The notes below the pieces were generated by a model that did not search any database, had not been told where the DNA came from, and saw only the letters and a list, made by a program, of their open reading frames with translations. The position numbers and the translations under genes were made by a program. A stretch of 6,096 nucleotides of DNA from Pseudomonadota bacterium (GTDB lineage: Bacteria; Pseudomonadota; Alphaproteobacteria; Rhizobiales; Hyphomicrobiaceae), in the NCBI GenBank assembly GCA_023392135.1, contig JAEVZQ010000513.1, forward strand, positions 1 to 6,096, written 5' to 3'. Positions 1 to 6,096 of this stretch are shown in pieces (the stretch's first letter is position 1; every line of letters starts with the position of its first letter).

Positions 1-402
1 CACCACGAGAGCCAGAACGGCAAGAAAGCTCAAATCGATGATGGCGGCCAACGGCGCCCCGACCCAGTCCGACGTGATGACAGCGACGCGGCCGGCAACC
101 CACAAAAGATAAAGGGTGAGCAACGGCATTCCCGTCACGGGCAGCCGTCCCGTCCAGTTCGGAACGGCCGTGAGCAGGAAACCCGCTATGGCCGCCGGTA
201 CGAAGCCGTAGAGCAACTCGTGCGAGTGCCACTCGACGGGTCCGAATGCCGTTGGCAGTACCAGTTGCCCAGCAAGCACCGGCACCCAGAGAACCATCGC
301 GAGCGCAGCCCAAAGCGCGGCTGACAGGAAGAAAGGCCGGAATCCGAAACTCAGGATGGCGGGTCCGCTATAGCTGCGAACCCGCTCAGCAGTAGTAGCC
401 AC
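1..402 (-). CDS. nnrS: NnrS family multi-pass membrane protein, N-terminal part (cut by window edge)
   Basis: Translating the minus strand from a GTG at 402 gives 134 residues, open to the left edge. NnrS proteins are normally about 400 residues, so roughly the first third is present. Family hallmarks are visible: an FGFRPFFL motif near residues 19-26, a WHSHELLYGF motif near 58-67 (usually WHxHEM), and AGFLLTAVPNWTGR near 73-86. Hydrophobic segments near residues 24-46, 64-81, 93-110 and 117-134 fit a polytopic inner-membrane protein. NnrS is described as a heme- and copper-containing membrane protein tied to NO stress and denitrification; its exact biochemical role is not settled. The GTG was chosen because the conserved sequence starts shortly after it and a weak GGCGAG lies about 9 bases upstream. 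The frame stays open further upstream without ATG, GTG or TTG nearby. A gap of 117 bases separates it from the upstream gene, so it may have its own promoter. Confidence 0.9.
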   Translation of the reverse strand, partial: MATTAERVRSYSGPAILSFGFRPFFLSAALWAALAMVLWVPVLAGQLVLPTAFGPVEWHSHELLYGFVPAAIAGFLLTAVPNWTGRLPVTGMPLLTLYLLWVAGRVAVITSDWVGAPLAAIIDLSFLAVLALVV

Positions 403-519
403 GATGCAATCTCGCCGTATTTGTTTGAACTGAAATCGTACCCATTCAACTGAGGCGGGGCGGTTCAGTTCTGTGACCCGGTGTTTGCGTCGGCGGAAGC
501 AGGGTGCCGGTGAACAGCA
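403..519. other. Intergenic region upstream of nnrS with clustered 9-base repeats
   Basis: This is the longest gap between the genes. No credible small gene is seen. It holds two near-identical 9-mers, TTGAACTGA at 425-433 and TTCAACTGA at 445-453 (plus strand), exactly 20 bases apart. An inverted copy of the core, TCAGTT, lies at 465-470. GAACTGAA (427-434) and TTCAGTTC (464-471) form a perfect 8-base inverted repeat. No canonical FNR/NNR-type TTGAT-N4-ATCAA box and no stem followed by a T-run on the minus strand was found. The region may carry the nnrS promoter or an operator, but no convincing -35/-10 pair could be assigned. Confidence 0.5.
425..471. repeat. Direct and inverted AACTGA repeat cluster, possible nnrS operator
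   Basis: There are three copies of the hexamer AACTGA: 428-433 and 448-453 in direct orientation at 20-base spacing (two helical turns), and 465-470 inverted. The cluster ends about 23 bases upstream of the nnrS GTG at 402, a position suited to a regulator binding site. The repeats are directly visible; the operator role is inference. An mRNA hairpin is also possible, since 448-453 pairs with 465-470 across an 11-base loop. Confidence 0.35.
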
Positions 520-822
520 TCAGGCCGCCTTGCCGCGCTCCGTACCACTCTGGGCCAGCCCGTACTCGAGCATCAGCTTGAGGCCCACCTTCGCCGGATC
601 CGCCGCCCTTCCCAGTCGCCCCATTAGCATCAACCAGGTTTCGTCGTCAGCCAACTGGACGAACCGACCCACCTCCTCGCGCACGATCGACACCATGTCG
701 CTGCCGTCTTGCTCTGCCGCCGTCTTCAGTTGCGCCAACAGGGCGAGATCATCGAGGCCGATCAGCGCGTCGAGGATAACGGCGTCTTCCTGCCAAGCTG
801 CCAAAAGCTCTCCCAGGGTCAT
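520..822 (-). CDS. Unrecognised 100-residue acidic, probably helical protein
   Basis: I do not recognise this protein. It has 100 residues, no signal peptide and no membrane segment. The N-terminal half is rich in Leu and acidic residues and should be largely helical (residues about 2-33). A middle stretch reads EEVGRFVQLADDETWLMLMG (49-68), followed by an amphipathic segment to about residue 90 and a short polar tail ending in KAA. There are no cysteines or histidines, which argues against a metal or redox role. Two things argue that it is a real gene. Its ATG overlaps the stop of the upstream parvulin gene by four bases (ATGA), and a full AGGAGG lies 9 bases before the ATG. Being last in the nar transcript suggests a supporting role in nitrate reductase assembly or regulation, but that is context only. 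Confidence 0.8.
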   Translation of the reverse strand: MTLGELLAAWQEDAVILDALIGLDDLALLAQLKTAAEQDGSDMVSIVREEVGRFVQLADDETWLMLMGRLGRAADPAKVGLKLMLEYGLAQSGTERGKAA

Positions 823-1667
823 TGCACGTGTCCTCCTGAAACACGCAGGTCGTCCGGAGACGGCATGCTGATGCCGCTCACCTCGCTAGCCGCCGCAAGC
901 CTTGCCACGAACTGAGCGATCGCCGTGCGCCGGCTCCGCTCGGTAAGATACGCCGCAATGCGCTCACGAACGAGCTCAAACGGCAGTTCGCGACCATCGA
1001 TCCGCCGGGTCAAATGAATGATGTGAAATCCGTATCGGGTCTCGACCGGCTCGGTCGTCATTTCCCCCGGTTGAAGCCGAAAGAGCGCCGCCTCGAACTC
1101 GGGCGTCGTATCGCCCGGACCGATCTGACCGAGTTTCCCACCCGTTTTGCCCGATGGGCAGGCGGAATGCGCGTGGGCGAAATCGGCGAACGATTGCGGG
1201 TTTTCGCGAAGGGCATCGATGAGCTGCTCCGCCGTGCTCCGCGCCGCGCAGCGCACCTCCTCGTCTTCCGGATGTGCGGCCAGCAGAATGTGAGAGGCTT
1301 CGAACAGATCCCGGCAGCGGAAGCGGGCTCTGTTCTGGCGATAATACCGGCGGCAGGTTTCTTCATCCGGCTCCGGTGTCCTTACCTCCTGCTCCACAAC
1401 CGCACGGATCAGGGCTTCCTCGTCCGTCTCCCTGCGGCCCTCTCCGTCACTCTCCGGCTCTGGGACAACCGCAAGTCGCCGCGCTTCCTGCAGCAGCAGC
1501 TCACGCACGACCAGCGCCCGGGCCGCAGCGGTCCACGCCGCCAGCGGCGTCGGCGCCGGATAATTCTGCACCTCACGTGAGATCAATTCGTGAGGGATGA
1601 TGACGCTATTCACCGCGACTTTTGTGCGCTGCGCACTCGCTAATGCACCCTTCGCTGAGCAGCTCAT
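819..1667 (-). CDS. PpiC-type (parvulin) peptidyl-prolyl cis-trans isomerase, NifM-like
   Basis: A 282-residue protein with a helical N-terminal region (about 25-115) and a parvulin domain (about 122-223), followed by a short helical C-terminus. Parvulin hallmarks are present: SHIL at 125-128, SACPSGKTGGKLGQ at 168-181, PEFEAALF at 189-196, GE at 201-202 and YGFHII at 212-217. By motif alignment with Pin1, H126, C170 and H215 match His59, Cys113 and His157, so the active site looks intact. No signal peptide or lipobox is apparent, so it probably acts in the cytoplasm, unlike SurA or PrsA; this resembles NifM, the nitrogenase maturation isomerase. Related genes follow narI in Pseudomonas nar operons. 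The ATG lies 3 bases after the narI stop, and GGAG/TAGGA spanning that stop serves as its binding site. It probably helps fold or mature a nitrate reductase subunit; the client is not known from sequence. Confidence 0.9.
   Translation of the reverse strand: MSCSAKGALASAQRTKVAVNSVIIPHELISREVQNYPAPTPLAAWTAAARALVVRELLLQEARRLAVVPEPESDGEGRRETDEEALIRAVVEQEVRTPEPDEETCRRYYRQNRARFRCRDLFEASHILLAAHPEDEEVRCAARSTAEQLIDALRENPQSFADFAHAHSACPSGKTGGKLGQIGPGDTTPEFEAALFRLQPGEMTTEPVETRYGFHIIHLTRRIDGRELPFELVRERIAAYLTERSRRTAIAQFVARLAAASEVSGISMPSPDDLRVSGGHVQ
832..837 (-). promoter_or_regulatory. Strong ribosome binding site for the 100-residue protein
   Basis: The minus strand reads AGGAGG, 9 bases before the ATG at 822 and inside the end of the parvulin coding sequence. 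It is the strongest Shine-Dalgarno I see in the window and supports both the gene and its start. With the four-base stop/start overlap, it points to deliberate, efficient translation of the downstream protein. Confidence 0.8.
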
Positions 1668-1670
1668 TTC

Positions 1671-2402
1671 CTACTCCGCAGGCTCAATGGCAGCACCACG
1701 ACCCTTGGATGCTAGCGGCCGCCGCGTGCGGACGACCTGATATCCGCGCCGGCCGAGATACCAGACCGGCGCGCTCCAAACGTGCACCAGACGCGTGAAC
1801 GGGAAAAGCAGGAATATCGTCATTCCGAGGAACAGATGCGCTTTGAAAACCGGATTCGCATCGGCCACCAGCATCCATGTATCGGCCCTGAGCAGCAGAA
1901 TGCCCTGTGCCCAGTTCATGAAGCGCACCATCTCACCACCATCGAGGTGGCCCATGGAAACCGGAATCGTTGCCAGCCCAAGGAGGAGCTGAACCAAGAG
2001 GATCAAGAGAATGCCAGTATCAGCAAACGACGACGTGGCACGTATACGCGGATCCAGAAGCCGCCGGTGCGCGAGCATCACGATTCCCACAAGGCAGGCC
2101 AGGCCGGCAACACCGCCGATGACGATCGCCATGATCTGCTTGGCGGTATGGCTGATCCCGACCGCATCGAATACCCAGATCGGTGTTAACAGACCAACGA
2201 AGTGACCGATGAAAATGATCAGGATGCCGATGTGAAACAGGTTGGACCCCCACATCAGCTGTTTTCTTCTGAGCAGCTGGCTCGAACCGGATTTCCAAGT
2301 GTACTGCTCGCGGTCGAAGCGCAGAATACTGCCGATCACGAACGTGGTAAGGCATACATAGGGGTACCAGCCGAAGACGATATAATTCAAGGCATCCCGC
2401 AT
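1671..2402 (-). CDS. narI: Respiratory nitrate reductase gamma subunit (cytochrome b)
   Basis: NarI is the diheme b membrane anchor that oxidises quinol and passes electrons to NarH. The 243 residues hold five hydrophobic segments, at about 5-27, 52-75, 86-111, 126-148 and 184-206. The four heme-ligand histidines are present as H57, H67, H189 and H207, with the same 10- and 18-residue spacings as E. coli His56/66 and His187/205, so both hemes should bind. Other family signatures are WGSNLFHIGI (51-60), GHFVGLL (66-72) and FPFTRLVHVWSAP (200-212). The cytoplasmic C-terminal tail is basic. The gene sits 40 bases after narJ, with GGAG about 9 bases before its ATG. Length is close to the usual 225-245 residues. 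It is the fourth gene of narGHJI. Confidence 0.98.
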   Translation of the reverse strand: MRDALNYIVFGWYPYVCLTTFVIGSILRFDREQYTWKSGSSQLLRRKQLMWGSNLFHIGILIIFIGHFVGLLTPIWVFDAVGISHTAKQIMAIVIGGVAGLACLVGIVMLAHRRLLDPRIRATSSFADTGILLILLVQLLLGLATIPVSMGHLDGGEMVRFMNWAQGILLLRADTWMLVADANPVFKAHLFLGMTIFLLFPFTRLVHVWSAPVWYLGRRGYQVVRTRRPLASKGRGAAIEPAE

Positions 2403-2442
2403 TTCTAAGGCTCCAGTTCGCGCTCACCCTGAAAGGGGAGAG

Positions 2443-3195
2443 TTAAGCTCGGGCTGAACGAGTATAGGTGACTGTGGGTCGATTGGCATTTCCGTCCCGC
2501 GGTGCCACTCCGGCAGCCGGCCTTCGGGCGGCGCGCAGCTTGCTTGCGATGTTCTCGGCCCCACAATCGGCTGCGGCGCCAGGCCCGAACCTCACCTCCT
2601 CGTCCACCCAGGCTACATCGAGCGCGGAGAGGTTGTTCGGATCGTCGTCTGGTGCGGCCAGCAAAGCCTCGAGCATCTCGCCTGCGGGCTGGGATCTGCT
2701 GAGGGCCTGCAATGAAGAGAATACCGATGAGTACGGCGCTTTGCGCTTCTTCAGCCGCTGCCGGATGGCTTCGAGAATGTGCGCCGTCTCGCCCAGCAGC
2801 TCCCGGGCTTCCTCCTCGGGAATGATCGACAGGAACTCAAGAAAGAGCGGCAGATAATCCGGAAGCTCACTCGAGGCGAGCTCCAAGCCGTTGCGCTCGT
2901 AAAGCTGCCCGAGGTCGACCATCGCCTGCCCGCGATCCCGGCTTTCGCCGTGAACGTGCTCGAACAGGTTCAGTGACAAAGAGCGGGTCCGGTCGAAGAG
3001 CAGGGTATAGCGCTCCTGCAGCTCATAGAGATCCCACTTTTCGAGTTGATCCAGAATGCGGTCGAGCCGGTCGCGGCACTTCTGCGGCAGGCACGCCTCC
3101 TCGTCGAGAGCCGTTCGCATATCCGGAACCGCCGCCTGTAATTCGGCAGAGGGGTAGGTCAAAATGGCAGAGAGAACTTTGAGGGTTTTGTTCAT
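2443..3195 (-). CDS. narJ: Nitrate reductase molybdenum cofactor assembly chaperone NarJ (NarJ/TorD family)
   Basis: NarJ is a cytoplasmic chaperone that binds apo-NarG, is needed for Mo-cofactor and Fe-S insertion, and is not part of the final enzyme. The 250-residue helical protein shows the family signatures: YELQERYTLLFDRTRSLSLN (57-76), LFEHVHGESRDRGQAMVDL (77-95), ELPDYLPLFLEFLS (110-123) and the late ALDVAWVDEEVRFGPG (191-206). It is slightly longer than E. coli NarJ (236). The last 30-40 residues are Ala/Arg-rich and match no motif I know. The ATG at 3195 starts 21 bases after narH. Its upstream sequence has no clear Shine-Dalgarno (only a weak GGT), so narJ may depend on coupling to narH or be made at low level, which suits a chaperone. 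Confidence 0.97.
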   Translation of the reverse strand: MNKTLKVLSAILTYPSAELQAAVPDMRTALDEEACLPQKCRDRLDRILDQLEKWDLYELQERYTLLFDRTRSLSLNLFEHVHGESRDRGQAMVDLGQLYERNGLELASSELPDYLPLFLEFLSIIPEEEARELLGETAHILEAIRQRLKKRKAPYSSVFSSLQALSRSQPAGEMLEALLAAPDDDPNNLSALDVAWVDEEVRFGPGAAADCGAENIASKLRAARRPAAGVAPRDGNANRPTVTYTRSARA

Positions 3196-3216
3196 TTTCG
3201 ATTACCGTTAGCGGGC

Positions 3217-4737
3217 TCACGCCACTTCCATTGGAGTCTTGGCTCTCTTCGGTCCGCCGAACAGACTTGTTCCGGTCTGCCCATCCGAGCACCCATTGCC
3301 GAAGGAGAATCCGCACGAGCCGCGCAGGTCGTACGCATCCTCTCCGAGCTCGCGGTGCGCCGTCGGGATCACGAACCGATCCTCGTAGTTCGCAATCGCC
3401 ATGATATGGTACATCTCCTCGATCTGACGGCCGGCAAGACCCACTCTGGCCGCGATCTTCTCGTCGATAACGCCTTCGATCGTTTTGGCACGCATGTAGG
3501 CGCGCATGGCCAGCATTCGCTCGAGGCATCGTGCGACGGGCTCCTCGTCGCCGGCGGTGAGCAGGTTCGCGAGATACTGGAGCGGAATGCGCAGCGAACG
3601 CACATCCGGCATCTCGCCATCCGTTCCCATCTTTCCAGCCTCGGCTGCGGACTGAATCGGGGAAAGCGGCGGTACGTACCAGACCATCGGCAAGGTCCGG
3701 TATTCGGGGTGCAGCGGGAATGCCACCCGCCATTCCATGGCCATTTTCCAGATCGGGGACTTTGTGGCCGCTTCCAGCCAGGCATCCGGAACGCCATCTT
3801 TGCGCGCTTGCGCGATGACCTGAGGGTCATTCGGGTCCAGGAAGAGACCAAGCTGCGCTTCGTAAAGGTCCTTCTCGTCCTTCACGCTCGCCGCTGCCTC
3901 GATGCGATCTGCATTGTAGAGCACCACACCGAGATAGCGGATGCGGCCGACGCAAGTCTCCGAGCAAACCGTGGGCTGGCCTGCCTCGATGCGCGGAAAA
4001 CAGAACGTGCACTTTTCCGACTTCCCGGAGGACCAGTTGTAATAGATCTTCTTATAGGGGCAGCCCGAAACGCACATGCGCCAGCCCCGGCATTTGTCCT
4101 GGTCGATGAGGACGATACCGTCTTCCTCACGCTTGTAGATGGCGCCCGACGGGCAGGCCGCGACACAGGTCGGGTTGAGGCAGTGCTCGCACAGCCTCGG
4201 AAGGTACATCATGAACGTATTTTCGAACTGGCCATAGATTTCACGCTGCACGTTCTCGAAATTGTAGTCTTTCGAGCGTTTGGAAAATTCGCCCCCGAGG
4301 ATCTCCTCCCAGTTCGGGCCCCACTCGATCTTCTCCATCCGCTCGCCGGAGATCAGCGAGCGCGGACGCGCCGTCGGGAAGGCTTTGAGCTCCGGCGCCT
4401 CCTGCAGGTGCTCGTAGTCGAACGTGAAGGGCTCGTAATAGTCGTCGATCTCCGGCAGATCGGGGTTTGGGAAGATATTGGCCAGCACGCGCCATTTGCC
4501 TCCGATTTTCGGCTCGATCTTGCCGTTGGCCTTTCGCACCCAGCCGCCGTTCCAGCGCTTCTGGTTTTCCCAGTCCTTCGGAAAACCGATTCCGGGCTTC
4601 GTCTCGACATTATTGAACCACGCGTATTCCATGCCTTCGCGATTGGTCCAGACGTTCTTGCAAGTGACGGAGCAAGTATGACACCCGATGCACTTGTCGA
4701 GGTTCAGCACCATTGCGATCTGCGCGCGGATTTTCAT
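3217..4737 (-). CDS. narH: Respiratory nitrate reductase beta subunit (Fe-S electron transfer)
   Basis: NarH carries electrons from NarI hemes to NarG through three [4Fe-4S] and one [3Fe-4S] cluster. The 506-residue protein begins MKIRAQIAMVLNLDKCIGCH, as in E. coli NarH. Cysteine groups are C16/C19/C22/C26, C183/C186/C191/C195, C216/C222/C226 and C243/C246/C258/C262. W219 replaces a fourth cysteine in CRGWRMC, the hallmark of the [3Fe-4S] site. All fifteen ligands are present. No signal peptide is seen, which fits a cytoplasmic-face subunit. The ATG at 4737 was chosen over a GTG at 4755 and an ATG at 4743 because it matches the family N-terminus and has AGAGGG 8 bases upstream. The C-terminus has an extra GSCGFSFGNGC segment (473-483) whose cysteines are not among the standard ligands. 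Confidence 0.98.
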   Translation of the reverse strand: MKIRAQIAMVLNLDKCIGCHTCSVTCKNVWTNREGMEYAWFNNVETKPGIGFPKDWENQKRWNGGWVRKANGKIEPKIGGKWRVLANIFPNPDLPEIDDYYEPFTFDYEHLQEAPELKAFPTARPRSLISGERMEKIEWGPNWEEILGGEFSKRSKDYNFENVQREIYGQFENTFMMYLPRLCEHCLNPTCVAACPSGAIYKREEDGIVLIDQDKCRGWRMCVSGCPYKKIYYNWSSGKSEKCTFCFPRIEAGQPTVCSETCVGRIRYLGVVLYNADRIEAAASVKDEKDLYEAQLGLFLDPNDPQVIAQARKDGVPDAWLEAATKSPIWKMAMEWRVAFPLHPEYRTLPMVWYVPPLSPIQSAAEAGKMGTDGEMPDVRSLRIPLQYLANLLTAGDEEPVARCLERMLAMRAYMRAKTIEGVIDEKIAARVGLAGRQIEEMYHIMAIANYEDRFVIPTAHRELGEDAYDLRGSCGFSFGNGCSDGQTGTSLFGGPKRAKTPMEVA

Positions 4738-4745
4738 GAGCATTG

Positions 4746-4751
4746 CCCTCT
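4746..4751 (-). promoter_or_regulatory. Ribosome binding site deciding the narH start
   Basis: The minus strand reads AGAGGG. It lies 8 bases before the ATG at 4737, a good spacing, but only 2 bases before the in-frame ATG at 4743 and after the GTG at 4755. This favours 4737, in agreement with the conserved NarH N-terminus. Confidence 0.65.
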
Positions 4752-4770
4752 GCACTTACAGTTGTGTGTC

Positions 4771-4815
4771 ACCGCGGACCTGCGCCCGCGGTCGGGGGCG
4801 CAGCGCGCCCCTGCG
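4771..4815 (-). repeat. GC-rich hairpins in the narG-narH spacer with competing pairings
   Basis: The 97-base spacer between narG and narH holds two 7-bp GC-rich stems. One pairs ACCGCGG (4771-4777) with CCGCGGT (4786-4792) over an 8-base loop. The other pairs GGGGCGC (4795-4801) with GCGCCCC (4805-4811) over a 3-base loop. A third 8-bp stem, CTGCGCCC (4780-4787) with GGGCGCAG (4796-4803), overlaps both and excludes them. CCTGCG also occurs twice, at 4779-4784 and 4810-4815. No U-run follows on the minus strand, so it is not a standard intrinsic terminator. It could stabilise the narG transcript end, reduce read-through or block exonucleases. The pairings are visible; any function is inference. 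Confidence 0.55.
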
Positions 4816-4834
4816 TTGAAGCTCGTGGATGGCT

Positions 4835-6096
4835 TCACTCCGCGGCCTCCCGCTGGCCGGCAGGCGACTCGTCGAGCCAGTCGACATTGCGCATCTTGCG
4901 CACGATGACGAACTCGTCGCGGTTGGTGCCGATCGTGCCGTAGTAATTGAAGCCATACGACAACTGCGCATAGCCGCCGATCATATGCGTCGGCTTCAGC
5001 ACCGTGCGTGTGACCGAATTGTGAATGCCGCCGCGCTGGCCAGTCATCTCGGAGCCCGGCACATTTACGATCTTCTCCTGCGCGTGATACATGAGGCACA
5101 TGCCCTCCTTCACACGCTGGGATACAACTGCGCGGGCGACGAGGGCACCATTGCTGTTATAGGCTTCGATCCAGTCGTTATCGACGAGACCGGCCTTCGC
5201 GGCATCCTTCTCGCTGATCCACACGATCGGCCCGCCACGACTTAACGTGAGCATCAGCAGGTTGTCCGTATAAGTTGAGTGAATGCCCCACTTCTGATGC
5301 GGTGTAATGAAGTTCAAAATGACTTGTTTTTCACCATTCGGGCGCGTGTTGATCACGGGCTTCACATTCCGCGTGTCGATCGGCGGGCGGTAAACGCAGA
5401 GCGCCTCGCCGAACGCGCGCATCCAGAGGTGATCCTGATAGAGCTGCTGGCGCCCCGATAACGTGCGCCATGGAATGAGCTCATGCACGTTGGTATAGCC
5501 GGCGTTGTAGCAAACCTTTTCACTCTCCAACCCGGACCAGATCGGCGATGAAATTATCTTCCGCGGCTGAGCTACGATGTCCCGGAACCGAATTTTTTCG
5601 TCCTCTTTCGGCAAGGCCAGATGGGTGTGCTCTCGACCCGTGGTGTTGGAGAGCGATGCCCAAGCTTTTACCGCCACCTCGCCGTTCGTCTCTGGCGCAA
5701 GCGAGAGGATCACCTCGGCGGCGTCGATATCCGTATCGATGCGCGCCAGGCCCTTGCTCGGGCCCTCCTCGTGAACGACGCCATTGAGCCGTTTCAGGAA
5801 CTTGACCTCGTGGTCCGTTTTCCAGCTCATGCCCTTGCCGCCATTGCCGATGTTTTCCATCAGCGGCCCGAGCGCCGTGTACTGCTTGTAGAGGTTCGGA
5901 TAATCGCGCTCGACAACCGTTACGGCAGGCATTGTTTTACCGGGGATCGGCTCACACTCGCCGCGCTTCCAGTCCTTCACGTCGATCGCTTGCGCGATTT
6001 CCAGTGGGGTGTCGTGCTGAATAGGCGTAAGAACGACATCCTTTTCGACCCCCAGCACCTCTGGCGCAATCTGGGAAAACTTGCGCGCAATGGCCT
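4835..6096 (-). CDS. narG: Respiratory nitrate reductase alpha subunit, C-terminal third (cut by window edge)
   Basis: NarG is the catalytic subunit that reduces nitrate to nitrite at a bis-MGD molybdenum site on the cytoplasmic side. The window holds the last 419 residues plus stop; E. coli NarG has 1247. The frame is open to the right edge, so the GTG at 6058 is an internal Val codon. Nearly continuous matches to E. coli NarG are seen: PKEDEKIRFRDIVAQPRKII, then YNAGYTNVHELIPWRTLSGR, VYRPPIDTR, and in the C-terminal molybdopterin dinucleotide-binding domain TPHQKWGIHSTYTDNLL, NDWIEAYNSNGALVARAVVS, MYHAQEKIVNVPGSE, GGIHNSVTRT, KPTHMIGGYAQLSYGFNYYG and NRDEFVIVRKM. The N-terminal Fe-S cysteine/His site and the catalytic Asp lie outside the window. 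The end (DESPAGQREAAE) differs from E. coli, as is common for this tail. The operon promoter must lie beyond the right edge. Confidence 0.98.
   Translation of the reverse strand, partial: AIARKFSQIAPEVLGVEKDVVLTPIQHDTPLEIAQAIDVKDWKRGECEPIPGKTMPAVTVVERDYPNLYKQYTALGPLMENIGNGGKGMSWKTDHEVKFLKRLNGVVHEEGPSKGLARIDTDIDAAEVILSLAPETNGEVAVKAWASLSNTTGREHTHLALPKEDEKIRFRDIVAQPRKIISSPIWSGLESEKVCYNAGYTNVHELIPWRTLSGRQQLYQDHLWMRAFGEALCVYRPPIDTRNVKPVINTRPNGEKQVILNFITPHQKWGIHSTYTDNLLMLTLSRGGPIVWISEKDAAKAGLVDNDWIEAYNSNGALVARAVVSQRVKEGMCLMYHAQEKIVNVPGSEMTGQRGGIHNSVTRTVLKPTHMIGGYAQLSYGFNYYGTIGTNRDEFVIVRKMRNVDWLDESPAGQREAAE

Noticed and set aside
473..871. A 132-codon plus-strand frame opposite the 100-residue gene
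   Set aside because: The minus-strand frame has a strong ribosome binding site, a stop/start overlap and operon context. The plus-strand product is low-complexity Ser/Arg/Ala without these.
1014..1580. A 188-codon plus-strand frame opposite the parvulin gene
   Set aside because: It is antisense to a gene with clear parvulin motifs. It is Arg-rich, lacks a domain and has no supporting context.
2426..2438. Short CCCT/AGGG inverted repeat in the narJ-narI gap as a terminator
   Set aside because: The stem is only about 4 bp, no U-run follows on the minus strand, and narI must be co-expressed with narJ.
3023..3733. A 236-codon minus-strand frame overlapping the narH end and narJ start
   Set aside because: It is a shifted-frame shadow of two well-supported genes, with composition (Arg, Pro, Gly, Ala) typical of a wrong frame.
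4738..4755. A longer NarH starting at the GTG at 4755
   Set aside because: The family N-terminus is MKIR, matching the ATG at 4737, and AGAGGG lies between the GTG and that ATG at the right spacing for 4737.
3355..4908. A 517-codon open frame on the plus strand opposite narH and the narG end
   Set aside because: It lies wholly antisense to narH, which has all its cofactor ligands. The translation shows no recognisable domain, and GC-rich codon bias readily produces such frames.

Overview
The window holds most of a respiratory (membrane-bound, dissimilatory) nitrate reductase operon, all on the minus strand. Read in the direction of transcription, from high to low coordinates, it is narG (C-terminal third only, cut by the right edge), narH, narJ, narI, a NifM-like parvulin peptidyl-prolyl isomerase gene, an unrecognised 100-residue acidic protein, a gap of about 117 bases, and the first 134 codons of an nnrS-type membrane protein cut by the left edge. 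No plus-strand gene, tRNA, rRNA, mobile element or CRISPR array is visible. The many plus-strand open frames are antisense shadows caused by high GC and codon bias.

The GC-rich composition, the close similarity to proteobacterial NarGHJI, the parvulin gene after narI (an arrangement known from Pseudomonas nar operons) and the NnrS gene all point to a denitrifying or nitrate-respiring proteobacterium. Alpha- or betaproteobacteria are plausible, but the sequence alone does not fix the genus.

The genes work together as follows. NarG (molybdenum bis-MGD) reduces nitrate at the cytoplasmic face. NarH passes electrons through four Fe-S clusters. NarI anchors the complex and oxidises quinol through two b hemes. 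NarJ is the dedicated chaperone for cofactor insertion and membrane attachment of NarGH. The parvulin probably assists folding. NnrS-family proteins are linked to nitric oxide stress and denitrification. The key cofactor ligands that can be checked (four heme histidines in NarI, fifteen cysteines plus the characteristic Trp in NarH) are all present, so the enzyme looks functional.

The least explained parts are the 100-residue protein translationally coupled to the parvulin, a 97-base narG-narH spacer with GC-rich hairpins that can pair in alternative ways, and a repeat cluster just upstream of nnrS. The rest is a conventional nar operon, and I found no clear evidence of a wholly new system.
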